Source of the DNA: Usnea hakonensis
Lineage: Eukaryota; Ascomycota; Lecanoromycetes; Lecanorales; Parmeliaceae
Length of the DNA stretch: 64,000 bases
Assembly: GCA_013423325.1 (NCBI GenBank)
Contig: BLJB01000348.1
Coordinates: forward strand, 1-64,000
Direction of reading: 5' to 3'
The notes under the pieces: model-generated
Databases searched by the model: none
Told to the model about the DNA's origin: nothing
The model's input: only the letters and a program-made list of their open reading frames with translations
Shown here: positions 24,708 through 34,951 of the stretch, piece by piece
Numbering within the stretch: position 1 is the first letter of the stretch
Layout of the letters: the number at the start of each line of letters is the position of its first letter
Translations under genes and position numbers: made by a program

Positions 24708-26723
24708 TCATATATCCCCCTCACCATCCTCAACCCCTTCTTCCACTGTCTCCATTCCCTCCCTCTCCCCAAACATCATGAAACCTTCATCCCCACCCTC
24801 GCCCATAATCCTCCGCCAAGCAGCCCTCACATGCTTCAGCACATCATCCTCCAGCACCAGCCCGGGCTCCACATCTGGAAGCTTCAGAACATGCGGGTTT
24901 GAGGTCTCGGCACATTGGATGTTGGCGTCATAGTCGTCAACTGTGGCTGGAGGGGTGTGCTTTTGGTCGTAGTGGAGGGACCAGAGGATCTGTGGTTTGG
25001 GGAGTTCTGGTTCGTCGATGATGATGAGGAGGTTATCGATGGCGCGACGGAGGAGGGAATGAGCGGTGGCGTTGTGAGGAGGAGGGTGAGTGGTGTGGGC
25101 GTAGATGACGGCTAAGTAGATAGATAGAGCTTGAATTAGCTGGGTGCTTTGCTCAATATATTGGGACGAGGAAACGAGCAGGGAAAATGTTGGGATCAGA
25201 CTGTCAGAGGTTATGGTATCTTCAATGGAATTGCAGATAATGTAGATAAGTATTCGGTTTTTGGTCATCATTAAGGAAACTTCTTGAATAGTAGAGTTGT
25301 ACTTACACTCGCCGGCTGGACACTCCCCTGTATCACTTGAATGGATCATCAAATAGACCGGTGGAAGATCCGTCATGAGTATTTTAGGCTCATCGCTCTC
25401 ATTTCCAAGCTGAAGAGTCCCGGTGGGAAAGACAACGACGGCACCAGCAGGTGGAGGAGCGCCCTCAGCTGGAAGAGGGAACAGCAGCGACAGCGGCGAG
25501 GATACAATGGTGATGCTGCGAGAGACGTAGTCTAGAACAGCCTCTCCACTAGTGACTGCCTCGAGCTTCAACGGCGTGTCCCAATAAGAGCCGACGATCC
25601 AGTGGGTCTTGATCTCCTCGCCTTCTTTAAGACGGACAGTAGAAATTTGGGTGTCTTTATCTAGCCGATTATCATCTTTGCCTAGACCCTGCTGATGCGC
25701 ATTCTCATTCCTCTCAAAGCCCTTATTGAGTACGTAGACACCACCGCCAACTGCACCGGCCCTGCAAGCCACCTGCGCGATCTCTGCAAGGCCGCCCCAT
25801 TTAGGTATCACCGAGCCGAAACCTGGACCAAACATGCCCAAGGAGGTGAGGTGGCGATGAATGCGCGGGAGGGCGTAGGATGTGAGTGTCTTGGCGGGAG
25901 GATGTGGAGACATTGTTAAGGCGAGCAGAGGAGCCTGCAATTGCAGTGGGATACCAAGATGGGCTTCCAGGAATTCTGAAAAAAGCTTCGAGTCCCATGT
26001 TTCCAGTATAGGGGAGTGCGCTTCTGTATCTGCCGCGAGCTTCAGAAACTTCATAAGCGATCTGGCGGACCGCAGATCAATGCTCTTGTCCCCAAAGACA
26101 TCCTCACGCCCGCCCGGTATCCTCTTTAGGCTCCCTACAGAAAGCTTGGTCTCCGGTCCTCCGGCATTTTCTTGCCTTGCTTCTTCACGAGCTTCTTCAC
26201 GTTCGTATATCCACCAGCTTCCAACAGCGAGGAATTCAAGTTGGCGATAGACCTTTGAGGTCACCAGGGCAGGAAGGAGGTTCGAGCGTGTATAGATCAG
26301 CTGTGGCGACAAGGAGATGCTGTATGCTCTAGAGAAGCCCAGCTTTGCGGGGTCGTTTCTCCCTGCTTCCAGTTTTCTTTCCTCCACCCAATTCCTATAT
26401 GTGGCATGTCTGAAGGGCGAACCTGCTTGTCCTTGAGCAACGTCCCAAATGAATGGCTATAAAGTTACCTTCATTGACTGTATCAGCCCATGCTTCCACC
26501 TCTTGCAGGCTCAGAGCAGCCTCAGCACCTCCATAGTAGTCATTCTTGTCAATGTGCAGCACTTTCTTGCCGGACCGGGATAATGCCCTTCACAACCTGG
26601 GTCAGTCAGACAAGTCGTCCTTTCTTTACCACATCGCTGGAACACATACAATGCTAACAAAGACTGTGATAGTCCAGTCCCAGACAGAATGACATCCCAA
26701 ACTGTATCAGAGAGCGACTCCAT
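24708..26723 (-). CDS. MRS6: Rab escort protein (Rab geranylgeranyltransferase component A)
   Basis: Exons 26650-26723, 26469-26587 and 24708-26422 (minus) encode 635 residues, in line with yeast Mrs6 and animal REP. Exon 1 begins MESLSDTVWDVILSGTGLSQS, holding the GDI-superfamily dinucleotide-fold signature. Exon 2 adds SRSGKKVLHIDKNDYYGG, and SPFRHATYRNW starts exon 3. Segments FLKLAADTEAH and GSVIPKWGGLAEIAQVACRAGAVGGGVYVLNKG are typical of the Rab-binding platform. The tail is strongly acidic. The protein presents newly made Rab GTPases to geranylgeranyltransferase, so it is expected to be essential and cytosolic. The first intron uses an AAG acceptor, chosen because only it restores LLALALSRSGKK. 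A GTAAGT inside exon 3 (25301-25306) could start an optional in-frame intron. Confidence 0.88.
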
Positions 26724-27802
26724 GCCAATCCCATATTCTCGAGTGCCTGGGAGCAGGACAAAATCACGGACGAAATGCGTAGTGCCAAGGATTTTAGCGC
26801 CAGCTAGATTTTCCGATTTCGAAGCTCGACCTTTTGATAATCTCCACACCACAGCCACGAGCAAGTCGCGCATCTAATAGTGACACTGCAGCTGCTCTGG
26901 GTCTTCATTGATCTCCAGAATATGATTGTGGAAGACCAACGCCTTCCTGTATCTGCTGCTCTGGATCCTACGTGAAAGAAGCGGTTCGTTTTGTGACGGT
27001 ACATGTTTTGGACTGCAAGTCATTGGCCCACTGGCCGTTCTCGGTTTGGAAGCTATCAAGCAGCATTGAGCAAAATTCCGCCCTTTTCTCGACATGACTG
27101 CATTGTGTCTCTACCCTTTTCATGCTGCGGAAGCAAAGTTCTATCATGGTGTCTGAAGTACCGCCCTCAAACATCAACAAAAGGCTCTTTCTCTTTCATC
27201 CATACACATTTTTGTGTATCTCAACCAAGACGAATCGGCTTTTTCTATAAAAGATATTGAGCAATTAAGATTTGTATGCATGGAAGAGGCCCTCTATTAG
27301 GTGATACGACGATTGTTCAGCGGATCTCTAGTGGCAACTGTCAATCTTTTCGGGTTCATCACTTTCATTCTTGCCCATCATCATGGATCTCAACTGAAAC
27401 AAAACGGCTCGTTCCACCGAAAAAATCGAACGCCTGAGAATCCCCATTGGCAGGTAACAAGACGATTCTCTAGGGGAGATTTCCGACAGGTGTCCAAACC
27501 TCTGAGTGATGCGCCTGAAGTATGACCTTTGGGATCGACGGATTATGGTCATCGCATTCTCTCATAAGCGCGCCAGAAGCTACTCCGAGGCTCGATGATC
27601 TACATGCTCGTGGTGTTTTGGATCCGATCTAACGTTTCGTATCCCACGCCAATTCTCCTTGCGCTGTGGGTATCCAAGTAAATATTTCCCGCAGATTGCA
27701 GCAAACGTCATGCATCTAGCCCAAATCAACAGTGTGATCCTTCAAAGTATGGCTTGCGCATAAAGTGCTCGTGTACGCCCTTCTCTCGTCATATGCACAG
27801 CA
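26724..27802. other. Intergenic (divergent promoters)
   Basis: Separates the MRS6-type gene (minus) from the small secreted protein gene (plus). Short open frames on both strands show no family resemblance. Confidence 0.45.
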
Positions 27803-28309
27803 ATGCTTTTTAATAGTCTCCACCTCCTGCTTCTCGCCCCCCTCGCATCAACCATCGCCGTCCCAGACTGCGTGCGCCCTGCGCCCTCTCCCAGCCTACT
27901 CCCTACTATCGCCGATTGTGACAAAGTCCTCCGCCTCATCGTAATCAATGCCCGTTTGCAACACAACATTCCTTTGACCTGGAGCCGGCATCCGCCTGCG
28001 TTGGCAGCTCAGAAATTGCCCGCATACTTCTCTTTCAATGATGACAACGACTGCGAATTCGTCGTTGATGTGAATGGGGATGGTGAAGCAGAAGATGTGT
28101 TTCCGATGGGGGACGTGGCGTTTATAGGAAGGGACATTATCCTGACTTGTTTGGTCGGCGAGGCGACGGCCGAGGATACGGTTGGATCAAACGCTGTGGG
28201 GCCGAAGGAGGTCATGCGGGTTACGTTGAGGAAGAAGGAGGAGCCAGGCCCATCTCTGCAGCTGTTGAACGGGACACTGATTGAATTAAATGCGAGTGCG
28301 ATTGCTTGA
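27803..28309 (+). CDS. Small secreted protein, four cysteines
   Basis: A single-exon gene of 168 codons. Residues 1-20 (MLFNSLHLLLLAPLASTIAV) are a clear signal peptide. The mature part has cysteines at about 23, 39, 84 and 116, enough for two disulfides. It reads as a compact domain with segments LPAYFSFNDDNDCEFVVDV and GDVAFIGRDIILTCLVG. The spacing and the GP-EVMRVTL end resemble a widespread uncharacterised fungal secreted family, but I cannot name it. No membrane segment is seen. It could be an effector-like or cell-wall protein; function is not inferable from sequence alone. Confidence 0.7.
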   Translation: MLFNSLHLLLLAPLASTIAVPDCVRPAPSPSLLPTIADCDKVLRLIVINARLQHNIPLTWSRHPPALAAQKLPAYFSFNDDNDCEFVVDVNGDGEAEDVFPMGDVAFIGRDIILTCLVGEATAEDTVGSNAVGPKEVMRVTLRKKEEPGPSLQLLNGTLIELNASAIA

Positions 28310-29365
28310 CCTTCCTGTACAAAATCTGGTGATCGGGCAGTTGAATGTCTTTGTACTTTGATCTATGCATGACTGTTGCCATCTTCCCTTTTGGGACACG
28401 CAAGGTCTTGTGACCCTCGCACATTCCTCTTGCTGGATGCTGTGCCATAAACGCCGGCCTTTGACTATCCATGAACAGGCGTTTGGCAAGAGCACGCAAT
28501 AATCTCGGCTTGTCAAAGCCGACATCAGCCCCTTTCAAGCGGGTCCAGAAGACTGAAAAAGAAAAAAAACAAAAAACCGAGAAGCCTATCAAACCATCCT
28601 CATCCATCCATCTATCTATTAGCAAAAACCACTAATCCCACTCACTCACAATCTCTCTCTCCCCTCTCCCCTTCCCCTTCCCCTCCCCCCTTCCCACCAC
28701 ATCCACCCAACTACCACATCCATCCCATCCATCCTCCCTCTATAAGTAAGAACTCAATCCACTCCAAGATTTTACTCGTTGTACAATCAGTAGGTAGTTC
28801 CTCATACTATTTTCTTGCTCGTATATATATATGTTCCCCCCAATCCATCCCCTTACGCATCCCCATTACCCACTATATATAACCAACAAACACGTAACAT
28901 ACTTTACCATAACGTAACAATACTCAATGCTGAACTACGTAAAATAGATAAGATGAAGATGAGATTGTGAAAAAGGTGGAGAGAGAGGGGAGGTGGGGAG
29001 AGGAGGGGAGAGGAGGGGAGGGGAGGGGATGTTGAGTAGTTTTTTCTTCTTTAGGCGAGCGTAGTTTTGAATTTTTTACTTATGCTGGGTGCGGGATAGA
29101 GGGGGGGATGATGTCAAGGGGAGGGTATAAATAGTAGCCAGGGAGCTTTCGAGATCATTAACAAGAGTATGGATTAGTGGATTTATATATACCGGGAAAT
29201 CACCAATGCTAAGCAGTAGATGACAGAGAAAAGAGAGTGCCGCTTCATAAAGCGAGCAGATGGCTTCAGGGCCATCTTGGGGTATGATCGTTTCAGTGCA
29301 CCGCCCAGGTATGCAGCACCCCAAGCACGCCACGCTAAAAACCGAAGCCATTGGCAAACAAGCCG
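28310..29365. other. Intergenic, pyrimidine- and purine-rich
   Basis: CT-rich sequence at about 28620-28740 is followed by an AG-rich tract at about 28980-29030 (GGGGA-type repeats). An antisense open frame of 93 codons at 29076-29357 has no recognisable features. Confidence 0.5.
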
Positions 29366-31663
29366 TCAGATGGCATAATTTTCCGTATGCATAAACACTT
29401 CTTCCCTGTCACTGCTCCAAACACCCCTCTGCATGCCTGCCACTACCCTCTGCACGTCCACTCTCATGCTCGGTGGTCCGCATACGAACACACATGTTCT
29501 CTTGCCAAATTCCTTTTCAAATCCTTTGAGCATAAAAGGGATGTCCGGACGTCCGTATTCGGTGCTCCAGGATGATTTCTTGGGATTGAAAGCTGGCATA
29601 AAGGCGAAGCGCATGAGGTTCTTTTGCAGCATGGTAGGTGTAGACGGGAAGCCAAAGTCGAAATTCTTCTTGTCTTCGGGGGGTGCTAGATTTTGGGTCG
29701 GTATGGTGAGGGAAGGTTTATCGCGAGTGTGCGCCTTCTTGGGCGGGGGAAGGAAGGTGGGGTGCGGGAGGGCGGAGATGGCATCTTCATTCTCATCACG
29801 GAGTTCTCTCATCTTCTCAGGATCGCCGGCTGCGGCGTCTTGAATCAGAGCACTATTGCGCTTCGAGGCGATGCCTTGAAAGGTGCTGTCGATTTGTTTG
29901 TGGAGGAGATCATGGAGGGGTCGTGAGGGCGAGGGTGGAATCTGCTGCTGGCCAGGCAGCATGCGCTTGGCGGCAGTGATGAAGAATTGGCAGTGAACAG
30001 TCTCTGGTGGAGCAAACTCTCGGCAGATGCGAATCTCCTCTTTGAACCATTCCATTGTTTCCGGACGCTTGAGTGCCCAGACGAGATGGACTCGTTTGGT
30101 CACGGCTTTACCGTCGCGCATTTTTTTGATGAGATTGAGTAGTTGGGAGACAATCGCTGTAATACCACTACCACCGGCGAACAAGATGACAGTGTCAAAG
30201 GAAGCCAAGTCTCTTCGCATGCCACCGTAAGGTCCGTCGATGAAAGCTTGATAGACATGCTCAGGCCCTTTGTCGACAGCGGACTGAAGCACCTTCCTGG
30301 TGAAGCCGCCGAACGGACGAAATACCAGTGTCATATCTCGGTACTGTCCGTCCCCATATTCTGACCTGAAGTCGCTGCTGCACAGCGAGGCAATGGTGAA
30401 AGGGTGGTTCTCGAAGATTGAAATACCAGGCATTCTCAGATAGACGTACTGGCCGGGAGTCCACTTGACCTGTGTCGGAATAGTAACCTTGACGGCATTT
30501 TCCGGGAGTATTGTCACTGCTGCAGATTCGCCAATGAGCAAGGACGACTGTCGCCACGGTTTCGTCCAATTGAGATAGAAGAGCCGAACACAATATGACG
30601 CAAGCCAAATCGCAGTAGTTGCCCACAGATAGTTCCACGAAGTTAGATAGTTGTGACAATGCCAGAAGAGCATTCCAAGGTAGACAATGGAGATCGGAAC
30701 ATGCAAAACAACAAAGAGCTCGTACATCTTGTGCCGCAGGATCGGCAGCGAATGTACGCAGAGCACGATCAAAGGCACCAGGGCAGCGATCCCTGTACTG
30801 TAAGGATAGAAGGTTCCTTGAAAGTATCTCTTGAACGTATTCAAGCCCCCCTCGTCCCAAATTGGAGTTATATAGAATGGTATGGTGTGTATCAAGCTCA
30901 GGAACAGGCAGATGTATGCTGCCCATCTGTGCAGGACGTTCAGTCGCTCATGACCAATTCCGGTGATCATGGTGATGAAGTTGGCTTTGGTACTGAGCGC
31001 GACTATCCATGGCATCATCGCCACTGCGAGCATCCCGGCACGGATGGCTAATGGTGGAGATCCAAAGCCAATACTGGCGTAGTACAGCGGTTGCGGTACA
31101 AAGCAGTACAGTGTGACGAAGACCAGCGCTGCCAGTACGATGAACATCGTGCCTGGGCTGGGGAACTGGAATTCTCGTTTCTTGTACCGTAACACTGGGA
31201 TTGGTCGATAGAAAATAAATCGAACAAGCGCAAGCGCATTGTTGAAGGGTCCAAAAGAGAAATCCGGCAGCTCTTCTTGGGGCTCCTGCTGTGGTAGCTC
31301 ACCGACCCCTGGGAAGAATTTCCGCGACGAGCAATTGGTAGGCAAACTGGCCATCTCGTAGTCTGTATCTGGCGAAGATGTTTTGGATGATTTTATTATT
31401 GCCTCCTCTTTATGCGTTGCCCTTCTGATCTTGTCTGTCCAGTAATGATACCAATGTACCGCACACGTAAGGACAAGCAGTATAATCGAAAAATATACCC
31501 ATCCAAGCGCATATTTCCCCGACTTTGACCACGGATCTTCTTGACTCGCTGCAACCAGCCCCGGTGGGCTGCTGCTTGTAATCTTGATGCTAATTCGTTT
31601 CGCCAAATCTTGAAGAGGCATTGTCGGTGTGCCCTGGGGGATGAGGGTCCGCAAGGAGGGCAT
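29366..31663 (-). CDS. Ferric reductase-like transmembrane oxidoreductase (FRE/NOX superfamily)
   Basis: An uninterrupted frame of 765 residues, usual for fungal ferric reductases. One N-terminal helix (ALGWVYFSIILLVLTCAVHW) is followed by a cytosolic loop. The ferric-reductase core has paired histidines for two hemes, in LNVLHRWAAYICLFLSLIHT and VLHVPISIVYLGMLFWHCH. The FAD-binding signature HPFTIAS lies near residue 420, the NAD(P)-binding GGSGIT near 494 and CGPPSMR near 728; a Pro-rich insertion precedes the last motif. The enzyme moves electrons from NADPH through FAD and heme across the plasma membrane to reduce Fe(III) or Cu(II) before uptake. No iron transporter or siderophore gene is adjacent, so metal specificity is inferred only from the family. 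It is notably intronless beside intron-rich neighbours. Confidence 0.9.
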   Translation of the reverse strand: MPSLRTLIPQGTPTMPLQDLAKRISIKITSSSPPGLVAASQEDPWSKSGKYALGWVYFSIILLVLTCAVHWYHYWTDKIRRATHKEEAIIKSSKTSSPDTDYEMASLPTNCSSRKFFPGVGELPQQEPQEELPDFSFGPFNNALALVRFIFYRPIPVLRYKKREFQFPSPGTMFIVLAALVFVTLYCFVPQPLYYASIGFGSPPLAIRAGMLAVAMMPWIVALSTKANFITMITGIGHERLNVLHRWAAYICLFLSLIHTIPFYITPIWDEGGLNTFKRYFQGTFYPYSTGIAALVPLIVLCVHSLPILRHKMYELFVVLHVPISIVYLGMLFWHCHNYLTSWNYLWATTAIWLASYCVRLFYLNWTKPWRQSSLLIGESAAVTILPENAVKVTIPTQVKWTPGQYVYLRMPGISIFENHPFTIASLCSSDFRSEYGDGQYRDMTLVFRPFGGFTRKVLQSAVDKGPEHVYQAFIDGPYGGMRRDLASFDTVILFAGGSGITAIVSQLLNLIKKMRDGKAVTKRVHLVWALKRPETMEWFKEEIRICREFAPPETVHCQFFITAAKRMLPGQQQIPPSPSRPLHDLLHKQIDSTFQGIASKRNSALIQDAAAGDPEKMRELRDENEDAISALPHPTFLPPPKKAHTRDKPSLTIPTQNLAPPEDKKNFDFGFPSTPTMLQKNLMRFAFMPAFNPKKSSWSTEYGRPDIPFMLKGFEKEFGKRTCVFVCGPPSMRVDVQRVVAGMQRGVWSSDREEVFMHTENYAI

Positions 31664-34600
31664 GGTGACTGACGACTGATGTAGAGGCGTTTCGGCTTCA
31701 GAAAAAATGGAGTGGACAGTTTGTCCGCAACCTGCGAAGTGCTCTCATTCGAGTCTGCGCCGAGTATCGAGGTAGGCTGGATGCGCAAATAGGGCCGGCA
31801 GGGGGAGCGTCGTGTTTCAGGCGTGGGCGAATGGTCGTCTGTATAGCGCAGGGGCAGATGTCTCTGCGCCGCTTGCCTTGCTGCTCGATGTCCTTGTATG
31901 ATAGGGTATCTTCTTGATTAGAGTGCTGAAAGGCTACGGAACACCACGCTATGCTGATTGACGAAAGAGTGAATGAGATCTAATTGGTGAAGGATACCAG
32001 CTCCTCGATGCAAGCACTATAACGATTGAGATGCGAAAGACGGTTGTAGATTGTCGACCCTCCAAACCGATAGGAATGATGAAAACGTGAGAAATCTATC
32101 TTTGGGACCGAGGTGGGTATATGTGCCTTGCATAGTGGAAGAGAAGAGGGGTCTGAGGGTGCAAAAGGGTTCGCAGAGAGCAAGCGCGGGATTTGGCTTC
32201 TTGCATGGCACCGTGGGATTGGGATTGGCGCTTAGAACGATGTGATTTGCATCATTGCGGCGGAGAAGGGGACGTTTGCACTAATGGAAAGCTTTTCCCG
32301 TATGCAGCCAGCGCACGGTCAACATTTCTGGAGCCAACACGTTGCCGTCGAGTCTCCCACCACTTGGCGTATTTGGAAGGCATGGGGGGGATGAGGTGCT
32401 TCGAAGGACGAAGATTGCAAGGATAGTACTATTGTACGTATCATTGGGCGAGATGGGGTGTTAGTGGGTGATGGAATGGCTAGGTAGTCTGGCTGATTTT
32501 TTCGAGGATGATGTCGAATCAAGGAAGCGGACACCAGGGCGGAAACGGTATTTCCGTGGCTCGAATTCGATAGCTTTGCAGCAAGAGACATTTGATTGGC
32601 TGTAACATATCATCGTCCCCTGTAATTGTGATGGAGCTTGCATGATGGCGGGGAAAAGCGAGCGAATTGGACAAGTGTTTCAAGAACGAATCACATGTGT
32701 GAAGAGCCTTTCTACGCGCTGGCTTCATTTTAGCTCCGGCGGTTGCATATGAGCTAGTATCTCTTTGGGAAGGTCACCACCCTCACCCTTGAAAATCATA
32801 ATTCTCTCTCATGAAGTCATAATTCATAAAGCTATCACTGCGAGCACATCTTAGCGAAAGCGACAAATGTGATAAAGTGATGACTGCTAACTGTTGGATG
32901 CCAATCGCGAATATCTACGACCATTCAAGACGACTTGGATTCATGATGAAGCATTTCTGTCGCTATCCGCAGCCGCATCGGTTTTCAAACACGGAAGCAA
33001 TGCGCCCTACCGAAGACTTGGCCGCAGCTTGCAGCTCACCCAACCTGGAACTTTTCATGGAAACACAGATACCTACGTACGCATTTTTCTCGAATGCGAA
33101 AAGCTGAAATCTAGTATTTCCTCTGCCATGTCACTTCGCAAATCAGTGAATGGTGATGCTGATTTCAAAACCCGATGACTGACACCATAATGTACTGCCA
33201 CTCATGAAGTTTGCGATTGCCCCAGGCGTCTAAGGACTGAGGTAAGATAGATGGTAGGTGGTAGGTAGGTAAAGTCACGTAAAGATACTGCCTGTTAGCG
33301 CATTGCGGAGAAGACGGAACATTTTCTTTTACTTCTTGAACCCCGGCTCTCCACACCCAGATCTGGTCAAAATCCAATCACATTGCGCATCATTGCATTG
33401 CAGGACTAGAATCTTGTTCCAAAAATGGAGCTGACTCGGTCAAAAAGACAGCAAAAGGTATGAGGCATTTTTCAAAGATGCATATCGGCTTTGTCTTCAG
33501 CCGCGCTATTCTTGGGCAATGTTGCAGATGGAACATGCAAAGACATACACTTCGCACTCGTATTCCCTTCAGCAAGAATTATTAGCCTTTGAACTTATGC
33601 CGCTCTAGATCCTTATCTCTGTCTCCATTCTCCGGATTTGGATGTACTCGACAAGTACAATTGCACCTCTGTCCTTTTGCTACGTGCAAAAAGTATGACC
33701 CACGAATGTTATACTGCCTCTCCCCAATAACATTCTCTACATCTTCGCTCCTACATCCTTCCATTACATTCGCTTTTGATCCGACTTGCTTCTGCCATCA
33801 CAGGCATAGCACAATTATTTTTCTCTGTTGTCGATGATGCGGCTATACACCGAAGGTCGATGTCTGGAATCTTCTCCCGTGCTACTGCATTGTTTGCCTA
33901 TCTGACTACAACGTGTCTTTTGAATTCCATCCATGGCCTTCCGAGCACACCGCATCCTGCTTCCGTAGGTATCTGGTGCCAAGAGACTAGCAATATCTCC
34001 CATTATCCCACGCACTATCTTTGTGATCTTCTAGTACACATTCATCCGAGTCTGCAAGTCTGTCCTACGTGTCCTAGAGCTTTCTCTTGGTCCCACAACT
34101 TTGTGGAATGACCAAGGTTCTTGCGGGGGTTGCCTGATAAAATAATGGGCCTGATGCTCCAATACCCCTCTGGTGATATAGCCACCAGGTCTGGACTTGA
34201 ATGTCGGTGGGCCAAAAATTGGGGTGCCAAGGAGGGCCATGATCCAGCATTTAACTCTCAGCCAAGATCGTTTCTTGACCTTGTTACTACGTATGATGGT
34301 GGTCGTGATCTAATCTTATCAGATTCTATCTCGTATCTAAGGGACGTGGGACAAAGAGCCGCCATTTTGAGCATATCGATATCGACACCTGGGGCCGTGG
34401 GGCCTCATCCAATGCCAAGGCGAAGAAGATCCTGTACGAGTACGACATTTAGAATGCGTCAGTCCTGAATAGTCATCCGTAAGAAATTGGTTCAAGACAG
34501 GGACAGGCATGGTTACATGATTACATCAAGGGAGTCATAAGGCTGAACAGTTTCGTGGTACTGCCAAGCCACGATCATCATCGCCTCTATGATTTCTGCA

Positions 34601-34951
34601 AGATCTAGGTCATCCAACTGTCATCCAACTGATCTAGAAGCTCGATGCAGCTTGTCGAGAGCTAACATGTTTGGATTCTCGTGGTCAGCTGCTAAGTCAT
34701 CAGTCCCTAGGTATTTCCTTTCTCGACTCAACAAGCATGTCTTTAATTGACTATTTTGATCACTATGGAGGTTCGCAACTAAGATCCTTCGGACCTCTTC
34801 GGGACCATCTTACTATATGAATATCAATTCTAATCAAATCCTTTGTTTTTCCCTGCTATAAAGGAGAAGAATCACCGCGTCCAGCTCAATCGTTTCATTG
34901 CTACCACTATCCTTACGCCGCATCATTTCTCGATTATAACGTCTATACAGC
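31664..34951. other. Long intergenic region
   Basis: About 3.3 kb between the divergent ferric reductase and GMC oxidoreductase starts. Several 60-115 codon frames occur on both strands (for example 32894-33178, 33776-34111, 34121-34468), none with recognisable domains or splice partners. A GGTA-type short repeat lies near 33252-33270. It may hide an unrecognised gene or decayed sequence. Confidence 0.45.
34857..34864 (+). promoter_or_regulatory. TATA box candidate, GMC oxidoreductase
   Basis: TATAAAGG lies 95 bp upstream of the ATG of the GMC gene, followed by a pyrimidine-rich leader. Position and sequence fit a fungal core promoter. Confidence 0.45.
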
